The notes under the pieces: generated by a model
Databases searched by the model: none
What the model was told of the DNA's origin: nothing
What the model saw: only the letters and a program-made list of their open reading frames with translations
Assembly: GCF_037975245.1 (NCBI RefSeq)
Contig: NC_092581.1
Location: 15,266,303 to 15,330,302 of the forward strand
Source of the DNA: Apostichopus japonicus
Taxonomy: Eukaryota > Echinodermata > Holothuroidea > Aspidochirotida > Stichopodidae
Direction of reading: 5' to 3'
DNA: 64,000 nucleotides
Shown here: one piece after another, positions 14,311-64,000 of the stretch
Layout: every line of letters starts with the position of its first letter
How positions within the stretch are numbered: the first letter of the stretch is position 1
Made by a program: the position numbers and the translations under genes

Positions 14311-16220
14311 AAGCCATGATCAGACGATGACAACTGTCAGCTCATAGCATGCTGTTATGATTCCATGATAGATAATAGCTAAATTAATTTCCACTTGGAA
14401 AAGATCCTAAATCAACTTCCTTAATCTCTTGAGAAAAACCACTTGCCCTGCTCAACCTTCGTCTGACGCAAGATGTGACGTCACATGGCACAGCGTCTCA
14501 GCAGTGAGTGTGCTATGGTCTTCGTCTTTAACGGTTGTTTTGAGCAAAAATCAAGCAGCGAAGACAGCATTTGCGTTTAATAAGGCCTCCAGTATTCTTA
14601 CCTTATTTCAGATCACACGAGTTTAAATTGGTTTCCGTTTGTTCGTTCGTTGTACGAAACTTAGGAGGGAACAGTCTTTCGGTAAGTTGTGAGTGACAAG
14701 TGACCTTATAAAAGCCGAAGTGAGTTAAGCTATATTGTTTAATAACTAATCACCTACATAAAATTTTAAAAGATCACTGGTATTGCCTCCAAATGAAGTG
14801 TATAGAAAGTCTAAAATATGGTCATTCTTGTCGAAAGCTTTACAAGCATTTTACTGTCACTCTCAAAGTCTCAAAGCTTTGCACGTCTCTGAGACATCGC
14901 ATATCTAACTTATCACTCACTCATCGATGTATGAAATTAAATTTGGTTCAGAACCTCCAATTAATTTTGTTGTTTTGTTCAACGAGGCGCGAGAGGTAAG
15001 AGAGGGGGGGGGGGAGGGGAGGTTATTATGACGACTATTAAGTTGAAAGATCAGTACCCGTCAGATGCATGACGCTATGATAGCCACTTGCAAATAACAT
15101 TTTTTTCGAAGCACAATCACGATAGTGATAATCCGCTAACTGTGTATTTGAAGTTGTACGTACACCTTTGTACAGTGCAAGTTTGTGTTGCCATACATAC
15201 ACAGAGGGGGGGGGGGGTGGGATATGGGGTCAATGCAGCATTTTCAACCTCACACAAAAGTTCAACAGTAGTTATAAGCACCAACAACGCGTTTAGACAT
15301 GGAGAAGTCTAACCGCTCCCAGACCCCCTGTTATGGGGTTTCGACCTCAGCGACCCGAAGGTCACTACTTCATCTTTATGAAAATCCTTCTTTTCCCCAC
15401 ACCTGATACATACATATATAGCTACAAACACATGTTTACGCTAACACAAACCATATTATACTGTACTTATAACCAAATATGTATGTATATAGCTCTATGC
15501 AGCTTTATACGACCCCGTGCCCCCCTCCCCCACACACCCACAACACGGCAGAAGAACAAACGTATCCACATACCCTTCACGTTCTCATTTCTCATTTCCC
15601 ATCTCATTTCCGTTCTCATTCTTAAACTGCAGTTACTACGAGCCCCTGCAAAATGAGGCTTCCAAAGGGAATCTTTAAGAGATTGAATATGTCCCTCGTC
15701 GACACGTTTTCACCCCCAAGAGACCTCTGGTTCTTGGCCTGGGGCCTAAAAAGCCTATCAGCAGCCATGTACTAACTTTTCTGTTCCTTGATGAGAATCG
15801 ATTTTAATTTCATGGAGAGGAAATCAGAATATAATCTATTATATACCTTGAATATTATTTGAAAGGTCTGTAGTATTTGGGCCAAAATTTTAATATGCTA
15901 GAAAATGCAATATATTATCAAAAACGTATTTCTGGAGTGGCGGAGGGGGGGGGGGGTTGACTAGCCCATTTAGTCTTTAACTGAAGAGAAACCATTGTTC
16001 AAGTAATGCAAGTTTTATATTGAATCCATAAATCTCTGCGGGGAACACTTATTATATAAAAACAATCTTGGGTATTTTCGATTATTTTAATTCCAGTCCG
16101 TGATTAATAGATTAATAATATAGCTCTAGAAAGTAAATCTATGCAATCACGATTAACACCATGCGAGGACCCGGGTGATGCCCCTCTCCCCTTTTTCAAA
16201 CTTCACTGAACAGTTAAAGT

Positions 16221-16564
16221 TTAAAGGGTGTGAAGACTCGCGTAAAATGAAAAGTCTAATGCCGGTAATCTTACCTAGTTTCGAATGGGGTGTAACAGAC
16301 GTGTTAGACACCACACAGCTTGCTACCTTCGGTAATTAGACACTAGTGTACAGTCAGTAATTACAGCTGCGGTCAATACCCACAGCACAGTATACAAACG
16401 ATAAAGCGATGGACATCTCAGGTCCAGCTAAAGATAACAAGGTATCACGTTTCATTACTGTCTGCATTTTGTACCGACAAGCAGAAAACTTCACTTGCAA
16501 GCAACGGAAAGTTAATTTTTACAGAGCGCGGCACGCGGTTTGGGCGAGTCTTCAATACTATTAA
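16221..16564. mobile_element. TTAA-flanked MITE, copy 1
   Basis: A 336-bp element at 16225-16560 flanked by TTAA on both sides. Its inverted ends read AGGGTGTGAAGACTCGCG on the left and, reversed, TAGTATTGAAGACTCGCCC on the right. No coding capacity. A TTAA target duplication fits Kolobok or piggyBac superfamilies. Confidence 0.85.
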
Positions 16565-18795
16565 AGTAGGTTTGCGTGTTGACCTAGTTTATAGCCACAG
16601 AATGCACCATTTCACGTCTAAATTTCGTCTGGCGGAGTAAACCCCGAACTCGACCCTCTTTCATGGGATTCGGCCATAGCGACCCAGGGCAAGACACCAC
16701 CCCCCCCCCCAATTTTTATAATCCTGGATCCGACGCCCCTGAACACACTATAGCAGTATGTGCATAAGTAGCCCATACACCAAGGTATATATATAAACGC
16801 GTAAGATTGGATTAACATTCCATTCACGAGTGTAAAGTGAAATACGGAGAGTGAAAACGATTCATGGGTAAGATTAAAATATATTAAAATAGATTTGTTC
16901 TTGCTATGGATGGATTGATGTTAGGTAGGGAAGATATGGGATGGAAAGTGCTCTAATACAATAGTTCCTATGTAAATGTGTATCTTATTTGACTGGATAC
17001 ACTTTAAAACGAACACCAAAGAGAGCTGTACATGAATTAAGCAAAATATAACACGAAATCAAAGTACTTTATAGAGAGATTTCTATATTTGATTACTCTT
17101 TCAAGTTACAAACATCTTCTCTACACATACTTAAATAAATATTTTTTGTTCTTTTGCAAAAGAAGATCATATCAAAGTGAAATAGTTAAATGGAATTGTT
17201 TTTCAAGGTACTTTGGACAGCTGGAATGCTAAACAATGAAGGAACTAAGAACACTAATTTTTTTTTCTTTTCAGTTATCTTTGCTTAACGATGACGTCGG
17301 TGTGACACAACAAGAGGCTGCGCTAGAAGAGATACTCTCAATAGGTGGAAAGCGGGGCTAAATCAAGAAAGAAATGCCGCACCCACAATCTTGCACCAAT
17401 CTGGTATACTGACTCTTTAACTCCTCAGGCACTCATTTGCACACTCCTAGCCTACCCTGGAAAACATCGATGTCAGATTAGTTGGTCATTCTTAGAATTA
17501 CGTTAGTCTTATTACCTCAGGCTGAGTATTTAACAGAACTACTGAATCTCATCAAACAAGATTATTGCAGTTAAGTTTTTACTTGCAGTGCCCGAAACAA
17601 TATCAGCAGATTGCCCGAATTTCCACAGAAATATTGTGGTGGGGGGGGGGAGGAGGTGGGGTGAGGAGGGCAATGCATCCCCCTCCGCCTCCTACAACTA
17701 TGAACACTGCACCTCATATTATGTTTCTTTATAAAAACTTCACTTTCCACAATTCTGACTGAAACCTTATTGAAATGTTGATAAACAGCATTTCAAATTT
17801 CATTCAAAACTCACCAATGAACTGACCTGGCATTTAAATGTCAAACAAATCATTTATGATTCAAAGAGTTTCTTAAAATTTGTTTGTAAAATATTGATGA
17901 ACGTGCACAAATCGTTTATGAGCTAACTTTCTCAAAATGATTATTGCCAAGGTGAAATCAGAGTTATTTAATTGTTTTGGTAGTAATTCTCCGAATAATT
18001 TGATGTAGGATTAATTTATTTCCCCTTTCAAAGGTTTGTAAATGAACCAATCAAACAATGTGTTACATTTTTGGGACCTAAAATTTGTGGTTTTTGGGAG
18101 GTCATGGATCAATATCTTACTAATAAGGAGAACAGAAATATGTTGAAAACATTGAAAAAGTCAAACCATTGCCAAAAAAAAAAAAAAAAAATTGATTTCA
18201 AAGGAAGGGAATTGGAGCATAGCCTCAGAAGTGGGGCCCAGTGCTAAAGTGTTCCAGTTATGTAGTTAAGGTAGGAGGCAGGTAGGAGAGGAACAAAATT
18301 AAGCACTTTATACCATTTCAGGGTTATTCAGGGGTATGTGAATATTACATGACTTGGTCCAACCAAGGCCTGAAAAGTGGAGGGAGGGGGGTTGGGAGGG
18401 AGTGAGAAATATGGGATAAAGAATAATGTATGAGTCTGAGCCGGGTCAGAATAATACAACCCAAAGCAAACATCAGCTTCAACACATAATACAATACTTG
18501 TTATACATACATATAGCTATGGTTAGGAATACAAATTAACTTTCACAAGAATGGAATAAAGGTGACCAAAGTGATGCCCTGCCAAGAAGAAATAATAATA
18601 AACTTATTTTTTACTCATATAATTAAAACCTCTCTTTTTTAGATTTTTTTCAAATATAAACCATTTCCAATGCAGATTGTTATTTACACACTGGTTAAAA
18701 TTTGAAGCATATATATATATAGATGTTCACTTCATCAACAAAGGCTTGTGTGGACGGAGGGCTTATTGCAGTTAAAATTAATCTAGTTCAAGGCA
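16565..18795. other. SPAG17 3' UTR and downstream flank
   Basis: No coding exon found. The part next to 18795 should be SPAG17 3' UTR; a possible AATAAA on the minus strand is at 18015-18020. At 16670-16740 a C-run patch ending in TCCGACGCCCCTG resembles the end of a hAT-like element. Confidence 0.5.
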
Positions 18796-56908
<38,113 letters not shown>

Positions 56909-56983
56909 ATCTACAAGAAATTTTTAACTTCTTTACACCATGTTCCTAGCGGACAAACATCAATAATTTTTTCCGCTGCACTC

Positions 56984-57008
56984 GTTGCTATGGAAGTATG
57001 TTTGTTTG
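56984..57008. promoter_or_regulatory. X-box (RFX) plus forkhead/FOXJ1-like motif upstream of SPAG17
   Basis: GTTGCTATGGAAGT at 56984-56997 resembles the RFX X-box (GTNRCC N0-3 RGYAAC): the left half is nearly perfect and the right half weaker. Immediately beside it, TGTTTGTTTG at 56999-57008 matches a forkhead/FOXJ1-type site. They lie 76-100 bases upstream of the SPAG17 ATG. RFX factors and FOXJ1 are the known activators of motile-cilium genes in animals; the pairing here is seen in sequence, the function is inferred. Confidence 0.65.
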
Positions 57009-57099
57009 TTGGTGCGCTTCCTATTCCACTAAGCATGGGAAAATAGCTAGTTAGCTGGATCGCGCTTTTGGGAAATTGTCGCGAGTGTTGGTATAGATT

Positions 57100-57642
57100 G
57101 CTATTGCGCCCTGGGTATTCACGAGTAATCCCGTTATCCAGCATTTCCTTCCCTCACCATACCCTTGTTCTTTAGAGCAAATATCTCCATAAATTAAATG
57201 GAATGGAGTGCAATAGATCTTAAACAATTGCTTGATAAACCATGGCATACAACTGAACCTTTTTTCAAGATGTCATGGTCAACTAAATAATTTTTTCCTT
57301 GTGTTTATGTCACTTCTCAAAGCCATTAACATTTTAATTTGATCATATCAGCTTGCTGCGTCAAAAACATTTTTTTTAATAAAATTAATGTGCTGTCATA
57401 AACGAAGTTGCAAATATATAAAAAATAATCTTCTACACTGTTATGTATCCTCATAATAAAGTCAAAGAGCCACTCGTTAAGAGTTCAGAAAATGTCAACA
57501 ACCTATATTTCATTTGCAAGTTTGAAAAAGAATGTACTTGAGAATGTTGTTTCTCCATCTGCTTCCTGGGTGGATGTTTCTCGTTTGTTCTAATTTATCA
57601 ATCATTTGACCACTGGGTGTATATTATTTGACCCGCTGGATG
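57100..57642. other. spacer between SPAG17 promoter and STI1-like gene
   Basis: A/T-rich, no exon or repeat recognised. The two genes are tandem, so this spacer holds the SPAG17 upstream region and the end of the neighbouring transcript. Confidence 0.5.
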
Positions 57643-59432
57643 TTTATTTCTCTCAAAAGCCTTCTGACTAAGGGTTACACCATTAATCCAAGCCGTGTAG
57701 AGAGAAGTACTTTTAACCAAGGAGACAAATCTTCAAACTGATGGTAGAAAAATTACAGACCTAAACTGAAGGTTAACGGATCACTAGCTAGTGCATGGGG
57801 ATCAAATAGTGCAAATTCAAATAGTTTACACTTTTAAAGTAATAATAATAAGAACAAATGACAAGGATGTACTTTTCGTTAGATGCAGATGCCTTTATGT
57901 TTTTGTATTGAACATTAACGGTGCTTCATATGTTAAAATTTTCAACTAAAATGCCAGATAGCTTGGCAGAAATTGTATTTAATTAACAATTAATCAAGGT
58001 ATTAGATTTCTTAGATCATTCATCATTTACTGTACACACACAGCATGAAGACAGATAACTACAAAATAAACGACTGGACTGTTGTCATGTTTTCACAAGA
58101 AAACTAAATGAATAATGCAAAATACAAAGAAAGAGAAAAACTTCTATAAAACTAAGAAAATTACAAAGCAAACTGGAAAATTGAAAGTATGGAAGGCACT
58201 TCAGTGACAGCTGCTGTAATTTAGAGAACAAACTAGAATGATAGTGTGTTTATGTTAATTTAACAAGGCAAATAATTGCGCACAAAAAGATTCAGTGCAC
58301 AGAGTTATGACTGTATACAATCACTGTAGAATGAAAGATCATTGAAAAAAAAAAGAGAAAATAACCACAATTCCATTCTTTGTTCAAACTCGTTTTAGGT
58401 GATTTGCAGAATCAAATAATAAACCAAATGGTTTCATTTTCTTTTCTTATATATTTTTTTTGCATTTGTTTCCATATTTCATTTGATTCCTTGAGTCTAA
58501 CTTGATGTAAGATTGTCATCATTCAAATTATGAGACCCCCATGGATGTTGCCACCAAATCAATATTTCCATTTCACTACAAACGATTTTATAGATCAGAC
58601 ACTCTCAATAATAATAATCAAATGCAAGAAATATAAACCAATCAAACAGCTCCAAACTGTTTCTCACTGCATTAATTAATAAAGGCTCTTAGTATCGAAT
58701 AGTGTTGAAAGTTTACCTAAAAATCAATGTGAGAAGCAACTTTCACCTCCAGTGTACAAATATCATTGACGACATTTAATTCATCATTTCACATTTTAAT
58801 AAAAAAAGGAGAAATATGTCAGAGACCAAAACTACTGTTAAACAAAACTAGTTTAAACTACTACACTGGGTAGGTCATATTTTTGGTTCAGTTCGGCCCA
58901 ACCTGATAGGACTAAAACAATCAGGCCCTCTAAACTTTTATACAAAAGAAAATTTCTGTCGACCAGCATGCTAGAAGAACACACAGCCAGAAATGACAGA
59001 AACTATCTCTTGAATATAACAAATGTCAATTGTGAAAGTCTCCTGCTTGGTTTCTAGGAGATTACAATGGTGTTTGTTATTGAGACTAACAAACCCTAAT
59101 AAAGTTCAACAAAAAAGAAAATTTAGGACCAATTGAAGGCAAAAGACATTTTACTGTATTTTTGAGGATATTGTTACATCCTCCTTTAACCAGCACCCTG
59201 ATTAATGCAACAACCAATTAAAATCAGCCAAAATGTTGACTACATCTCCACGATGATGTGAACTGTAAAGTACCGTTCCGCTCTCCTCATTTGCAAATGG
59301 TTGATACACATTTTAACGTCTTCCAGGTCAGTTATGATGTAATAGGGATGGTTGCCCATCAAAACTGTGAGAAGGTCAGTGAACCCTATGCGCAATTGTT
59401 CTCTGTGACAAACAGCAAATTTTCTTCCCCTT
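57643..59432 (-). other. probable 3' UTR and flank of the STI1-like gene
   Basis: This A/T-rich stretch has no supported coding exon. An AATAAA on the minus strand at 57643-57648 is a candidate polyadenylation signal about 1.8 kb after the stop; where transcription really ends is not visible. Between it and the SPAG17 promoter (57100-57640) I see nothing further. Confidence 0.4.
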
Positions 59433-59514
59433 TCAGGACGAAAAACTGAGAAGGCCCACTTCCACTAGTTTCTTCACTTTCTTCTTTAAATCCGGTGTTG
59501 CTGACCTAATAATT
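59433..59514 (-). CDS. STI1-like gene, terminal coding exon
   Basis: Completes AQE and encodes IIRSATPDLKKKVKKLVEVG and LLSFSS, then TGA. Acceptor CTTTCAG with a pyrimidine tract; incoming phase 2 matches. It finishes the last helix of the second repeat. Confidence 0.83.
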
Positions 59515-62500
59515 CTGAAAGAGAGAAGAGACATTTTGCCGAAGTTAAGAGTTTGTTTATCTGGGATTAATAATCTGTGTATAGCACTGTAGCTAGCATG
59601 GCTCAAACTGTACTGTTTATTTGACTTCAGTCATATCGCAGTGTACGTACCATTACAATTCACTTTGAAATACTAATCAAACCAGAGTCTCTTGACTCTT
59701 TGGGGGATAATAGACCTCTTTGAGAATCTGGCAAAACCTGTAGGCCCTACTTCATGCAAATATATACATAAACCACACATGCACAGAAAAGCTTTCTGTC
59801 CCTAGTCTACAACACCTGCTCTATAGACTCCCAGCATTCACACAAACTGATTGTTAAGAAACCTTTCACAAAACATCACTTGAAGAAAATCAATCTACAA
59901 ATAGAAGATAAAAATTTTACAACTATGATGTCTCCATTTAGACTGTTGGAATATGGGCATTACTTTATTTGTTCTTCATAATATTTTAACATCTATCTTA
60001 ATCCAAATCTTTATTACCACCCTTGCATAATAACAGTAACATTAATATATCTTTTCTTGACAAATAGTCAGATTACACATCCTCACTCTCCTGTTATCTT
60101 GCTGCCCTGAGCATTTGACGAGAACCGATAATAAATTACATTCTTCCAAAATAAATGCTTCCTCTTTGACTTAAGATTGGCTTTTCATTTATCTTGACCT
60201 CATTGGTAAGTTTTTGAGGTCTCTACCATTCATGACTTGCTTCTTTAAGCCAAATTAACATGGAACTATGAACCCTTGTCCAATGCCTCTATCAATAACA
60301 AATAATCAATCATAAATAGAGAGATGAAAATGCTTACTCTTGAGCCTCATTAGGGTTACATCTCAAGGCTTCCATCAGCTGTTTGATTTTCTCATCTGCA
60401 AGGACATTGCAGACTTCTGGATCGGACAAGATCTGCTTCATCCTGGCCTCGTCATCAGCTGTTGGCTGTTTAGGATCTGTGCTACTTCTGACTTTCATGT
60501 CAAGCCCCGTTTCATCCATTGTTTTGATCCCAGGACTCGGAGTCTGGGAGGAGGTGCCTAGATGATCGGTAGACTGGGGTGCATCTGGAGTACCAGGTAA
60601 TGATGTGAAGTGATCTCCTGTGATGAAATAAATATTCAAAGATTTCAAAAGTACTTAGAGAAGTCTTTCCTTGTATGGGTGCAGATGACATCTCTCTGAA
60701 TAATTAATTCATTCAACCATGTCACATGAAATATTTAAGTATGTAAGGCTCCATGAAATCATATTTAGACTCGTTCACGTCCTCTGCTTGTGAAGGACCA
60801 TTATAATATATTTTTCGAATCTGGAGTTTTAAATGCGGAGTTGTCCATTACTAGCATGCCTGTCAAACAGACCTAGGATAGTGGCTGGGTTTACTTCCCT
60901 AAAGAAAATGATTTGTTGTTTATAACTCAAATTCAATTTTACTTGAAGAAACTTCGTTTACATTTTATGAGATGTCTGTTGAACTATTGAAAACTTTCCA
61001 ATACCAGAAAAAATTCATATTCAGGGTAAAGCAATAAATGTTCAAAAACCGAACATCTCCAACATGTCAGAGTGCATGAATAAATAGCCACGAGTTACAA
61101 TCAGAAATATTGCAAGCACAACCCAACAAAACACAGAGAGAAGTGGTATGAAGATAACTACCAGTGATGAAGTCAAGTTACATCTGTTTCATTTTGTTTT
61201 CTACCAAATGTGTAGCACTGATATGTAAAGCAGCTATAATTACTAACCAAGTATGGCACAGAAGTCCCTGAAGATATGCTGAAGCTGAGGGTTATTATGC
61301 AACTGTTCTGCTGCCCCCTTGGGGTCCTTTTCAAATTTGGAAAGGACACTTGTGAAGTCTGGATTAGCCATGACTTCGGCGAGGTATGGATGCTTCTCCA
61401 CTTTGTCCAGAAGGTCACTTGAAAGCCAATCTGGACAAGAATCACAGAAGAGGATAATGATAAGAAATAATATTCATTGAAAATAATTTTTATGTGATCT
61501 GAGGTGACTATATACCGCTTTAAATATTGTTTACACATACACGTCACATCTGTGTCACACTGAAAGAAATTGGTGAGAGACTAATGGAAAACAACGTTTA
61601 CATATATGTCAACATTAAAAATTGTATACACAAATATTAAGACACCATTGTGAATCACACCAGAAAACTTTGACACGTTAAAGAAAAACACAACAAAATT
61701 TAAGAAATGTTAAGGGACAAAATAAATTTACACATTCCATGTTTTCCTCTGCAGTTGACAGGTTTTAGTGTGATACTGAAAGCCACTGTGCATTACTAGT
61801 TCAAAGTAAAAAAGACTGATCTTCTAATCCCAGGTATTGAAGAACAACTGCAAAGGCTACCCTTAGTAGCAACTGGTAAATTTTTTTTTAAATGTAAAAC
61901 TCAAAATTTTGTCGCCTGATAAATATTATATGCACTGAAATTCAGGAAAATAAATTGGTCTGGCATACTGACAATATAGGTTTGGTAATATTCCCGGCAT
62001 ATTCTCAAAGACTCTCTTTTGTTATCACAGCAGATTAGATGACCATGAAAAACTGAAGAGAAAACAATGTAAAATGATACAGTTTGTAAACATCTCACCT
62101 TTGTTCTGCAACAATGGGGATGCCCTTTGCAAGGCATCCTGTACCTCCTTAATCTTGAAACTGTCCTCTTTCTTATCCAACTTAGGCTTGATGGTAGGGA
62201 TGTTATTCTCTTTCCTCTTTGCTTTTGGTTTGTCATCACCAAAACCACCCAAGAGAAATCCTTTCTTTAAACCCATAAAGCTATCATCTTTACCTTTCGG
62301 TTGAGCCTTCTTTTCTTTTCTTTGCTGAACTTCAGGCTGCAATAGAAAAAGAAATATGGCAAGAAATTGAGTAAATGACAAATATAAAACAGACTAATAA
62401 AAAAGTTGTAAATTTATGAGATTCCATTCATTTCTAAAGTAAACTTGTACTTTAGACACTGCAGGCAATTGCACTACTTTAAACTACCCTGAATTTTCCA

Positions 62501-62977
62501 ACGCTGAAAAGAAACCAATTAACAGCTTTAAGAAAGAGAAAGAAATATACCTGTCTCAAATGGTAGCACAATTTATTAGTCAATTATGGTCTGGAGATCT
62601 ATTCCATCTGTTCCTAATCCAGGATTTTTTTTTTAAATTGATGCTTTATCCAGTTGAGTATTGTCAACATTATCTATAAACAGAATTTGGATATTTTTCC
62701 AATCCATGTAAATATCAGACATATCATAACATTTAATACCATCAATTCTGTTTCTAGTTACCTGATTTTGCCTTTCCTTCCTACTACAACTAACCCTTGT
62801 ATCATCTTAGCCAAAAAGGAAAAGTTACCAGCTTTATTCCATGTGAGCGAGTCTCCGTGTTCAAAGTTTTTATATCCTCAGCAGAAGTGAGCGGTTTCTT
62901 CAAGCTGGGGGACTTAGTTTTCTGGATTTCCTTGACTTGTTCAAGTAAGTCACTCATGTCCTCCAAAGGAGGAACAT
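59433..62977 (-). CDS. STI1/DP-repeat protein, 3' five exons (5' end not in window)
   Basis: Five minus-strand exons join in consistent phase to give about 310 C-terminal residues ending in TGA: 62829-62977, 62099-62336, 61248-61430, 60338-60617 and 59433-59514. The protein is Lys-rich at first, with GLKKGFLLGGFGDD. Two helical repeats of STI1/DP type follow: LLDKVEKHPYLAEVMANPDF with HNNPQLQHIFRDFCAIL, and MKQILSDPEVCNVLADEKI with KQLMEALRCNPNEAQE. Such 'DPEV..L.D..I..LM..L..NP' repeats occur in Hop/Sti1 and Hip co-chaperones and bind hydrophobic clients. No TPR motif is seen in this part. I do not recognise a named orthologue. The first visible exon needs an upstream phase-1 exon, not recognised before the window end. 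Confidence 0.8.
60338..60617 (-). CDS. STI1-like gene, fourth visible exon (second STI1/DP repeat)
   Basis: A Ser/Thr/Pro linker (GDHFTSLPGTPDAPQ onward) leads into DEARMKQILSDPEVCNVLAD and EKIKQLMEALRCNPNEAQ. Acceptor ATCACAG, donor GTAAGCA, leaving phase 2. Confidence 0.85.
61248..61430 (-). CDS. STI1-like gene, third visible exon (first STI1/DP repeat)
   Basis: Encodes DWLSSDLLDKVEKHPYLAEV, MANPDFTSVLSKFEKDPKGA and AEQLHNNPQLQHIFRDFCAIL. Alternating helices with NP/DP caps are characteristic of STI1-type domains. Symmetric phase 1-1 (183 bases); donor GTTAGTA is weak. Confidence 0.83.
62099..62336 (-). CDS. STI1-like gene, second visible exon
   Basis: Encodes PEVQQRKEKKAQPKGKDDSF, MGLKKGFLLGGFGDDKPKAK and KEVQDALQRASPLLQNK: a basic linker with the KKGFLLGG motif, then the start of the first helical repeat. 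Acceptor TATTGCAG, donor GTGAGAT, leaving phase 1. Confidence 0.82.
62829..62977 (-). CDS. STI1-like gene, first visible exon
   Basis: Encodes DVPPLEDMSDLLEQVKEIQK and on to ETRSHGIKL. Acceptor TCTATTAG, donor GTAACTT. With an incoming G it is exactly 50 codons and leaves in phase 0. It could hold an internal Met start (EDM), but the preceding acceptor and open frame suggest an upstream exon. Confidence 0.75.
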
Positions 62978-63639
62978 CTAATAGAACAAGAATTACCAAA
63001 AAGAACAGATAGGGCATTAATAATGAAACTTCACTCCATGACATTACATACGAGTTTATGATAAGTCTTTGAGTTTAACAGCTTATGTTTTGCTGGAACT
63101 TTAAGGATGTAGGAGAGCAGGACCTGTCTCTCTGCTTCCAGGGCAAGAATAAATTATGTGCATTTCACAGGCCAATAAACACTTTAGGCCTACCCTACTA
63201 GTGGTATTTTAGTGCTAGTGTAACTCCGCTGACATTTTAAGCTCACTCTCTGAAGAGGATTATATTGCATTCATTAAGAAGTCAAAGTCAAATGGCACAA
63301 CAATTGATGATTTCTGTCAAAATGGGTGAATTAATACATGTACAAGCTTCAAAATACACAACTGATGTTTCTGTCAGGCTAGTTTAGCTGTTTTCATTAT
63401 GGCAATGTACAGGTTGGTCTTGGTATATCAGTGCAGCTACAGAAGTAATTATAGAGTAACCGCTCTATTTTAACTGCTACTTTTTTGCGGAGTTGCAGTG
63501 ACAGGACATAACTAGATTTATGAACTTTATCTCCAAACTAAGCACACTGGCATACACATGAAAAATCACAGCTCAGCTTTGAGAACTCTGCGCACACCTA
63601 CTGTTAAAATATCATGTTCAGAGATATGGACGGTTATTT
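62978..63639. other. no feature recognised; probable intron of the STI1-like gene
   Basis: Upstream of the first visible exon. I found no donor preceded by an open frame in the needed phase, so the upstream exon is probably beyond the window. Confidence 0.5.
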
Positions 63640-63850
63640 GTGAAAGGTAGGGCTGTGAGTTTTCGTTTAAAGACCTAAACGTTTAATCGGCCGATTTTTC
63701 GTTCGTTTAAACGTTCGCGAAATCGCGAAAAAATGCCGAGCACGCATATTGTGCGAGCATAAAGGCGTGGGGTCCAGGGGACCGCCCTAGGGCCCTGGTG
63801 GGGCGAAGACCCCGGAAAAGGAAAAGGAAATTTTTGCGTGTCTGGCGATA
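63640..63850. repeat. interspersed repeat fragment near the window end
   Basis: Contains CGTTTAAACG-type inverted pieces, CGATTTTTCG, and GGGGTCCAGGGGACCGCC...GGGGCGAAGACCCC, a GC-rich self-complementary block unlike its A/T-rich surroundings. Looks like an interspersed element; its borders are not resolved. Confidence 0.5.
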
Positions 63851-64000
63851 AAAAAATTTGCAGTTGAGGATGTAAAATACTGACAACTTTTTTAATTTAA
63901 ATTGTCACGAAGCTGATGAAAAATTTTAAATGACAAGTTAGAGTAGCTATATTATGTTATAAAATGAAAAGAGATTTAATCTGTCTTACAATCTTTAAAA

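Larger units (their letters stand above)
11136..16220. other. intergenic DNA, no gene recognised
   Basis: Apart from microsatellites at 13170 and 14200, I see no exon, RNA gene or complete mobile element. Poly-G runs at 15005, 15205 and 15945 may mark degraded repeats. Confidence 0.65.

Noticed and set aside
15333-15656. 107-codon plus-strand frame
   Set aside because: No recognisable motif, next to degraded G/C-run repeats, and no fitting splice sites.

Overview
The window is animal nuclear DNA. Genes have many short exons with GT..AG introns, and the spaces between them hold tRNA-derived SINEs, small DNA transposons, long (TA)n runs, poly-G/poly-C tracts and minisatellites. Gene content (a ciliary central-pair scaffold) and repeat style suggest a marine invertebrate deuterostome, most likely an echinoderm such as a sea cucumber. 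That species-level guess is inference from repeat style and is only moderately secure.

Two protein-coding genes are supported, both on the minus strand. (1) SPAG17, the vertebrate orthologue of Chlamydomonas PF6, covers 56908 down to 18796. I could chain 36 coding exons whose splice phases all agree, giving 7107 coding bases and about 2368 residues, close to the roughly 2200-2300 residues usual for the family. Both the ATG and the stop codon lie inside the window. A promoter-proximal RFX-type X-box and a forkhead (FOXJ1-like) motif lie 75-100 bases upstream of the ATG, as expected for a motile-cilium gene. (2) The last five exons of a gene for a protein with STI1/DP-like helical repeats lie at 62977 down to 59433. 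Its 5' part is beyond the right end of the window or was not recognised.

Layout: 1-18000 is gene-free intergenic DNA with SINEs, TA microsatellites, short tandem duplications and one TTAA-flanked MITE. 18796-56908 is SPAG17. Its 3' half carries four tandem arrays lying on or right beside 5' splice sites (exons 27, 28, 32 and 35), plus an 89-bp minisatellite, two further MITE copies and a pair of nested hAT-like elements. 56909-57100 is the SPAG17 promoter. 57100-59432 is probably the 3' UTR and downstream flank of the STI1-like gene. 59433-62977 holds its 3' exons. 63050-64000 holds no recognised exon and a repeat near its end.

The most unusual structure is the repeated copying of exon ends together with their splice donors (exon 28, about 95-bp units; exon 32, about 161-bp units). 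This leaves chains of decoy donor sites inside SPAG17 introns.
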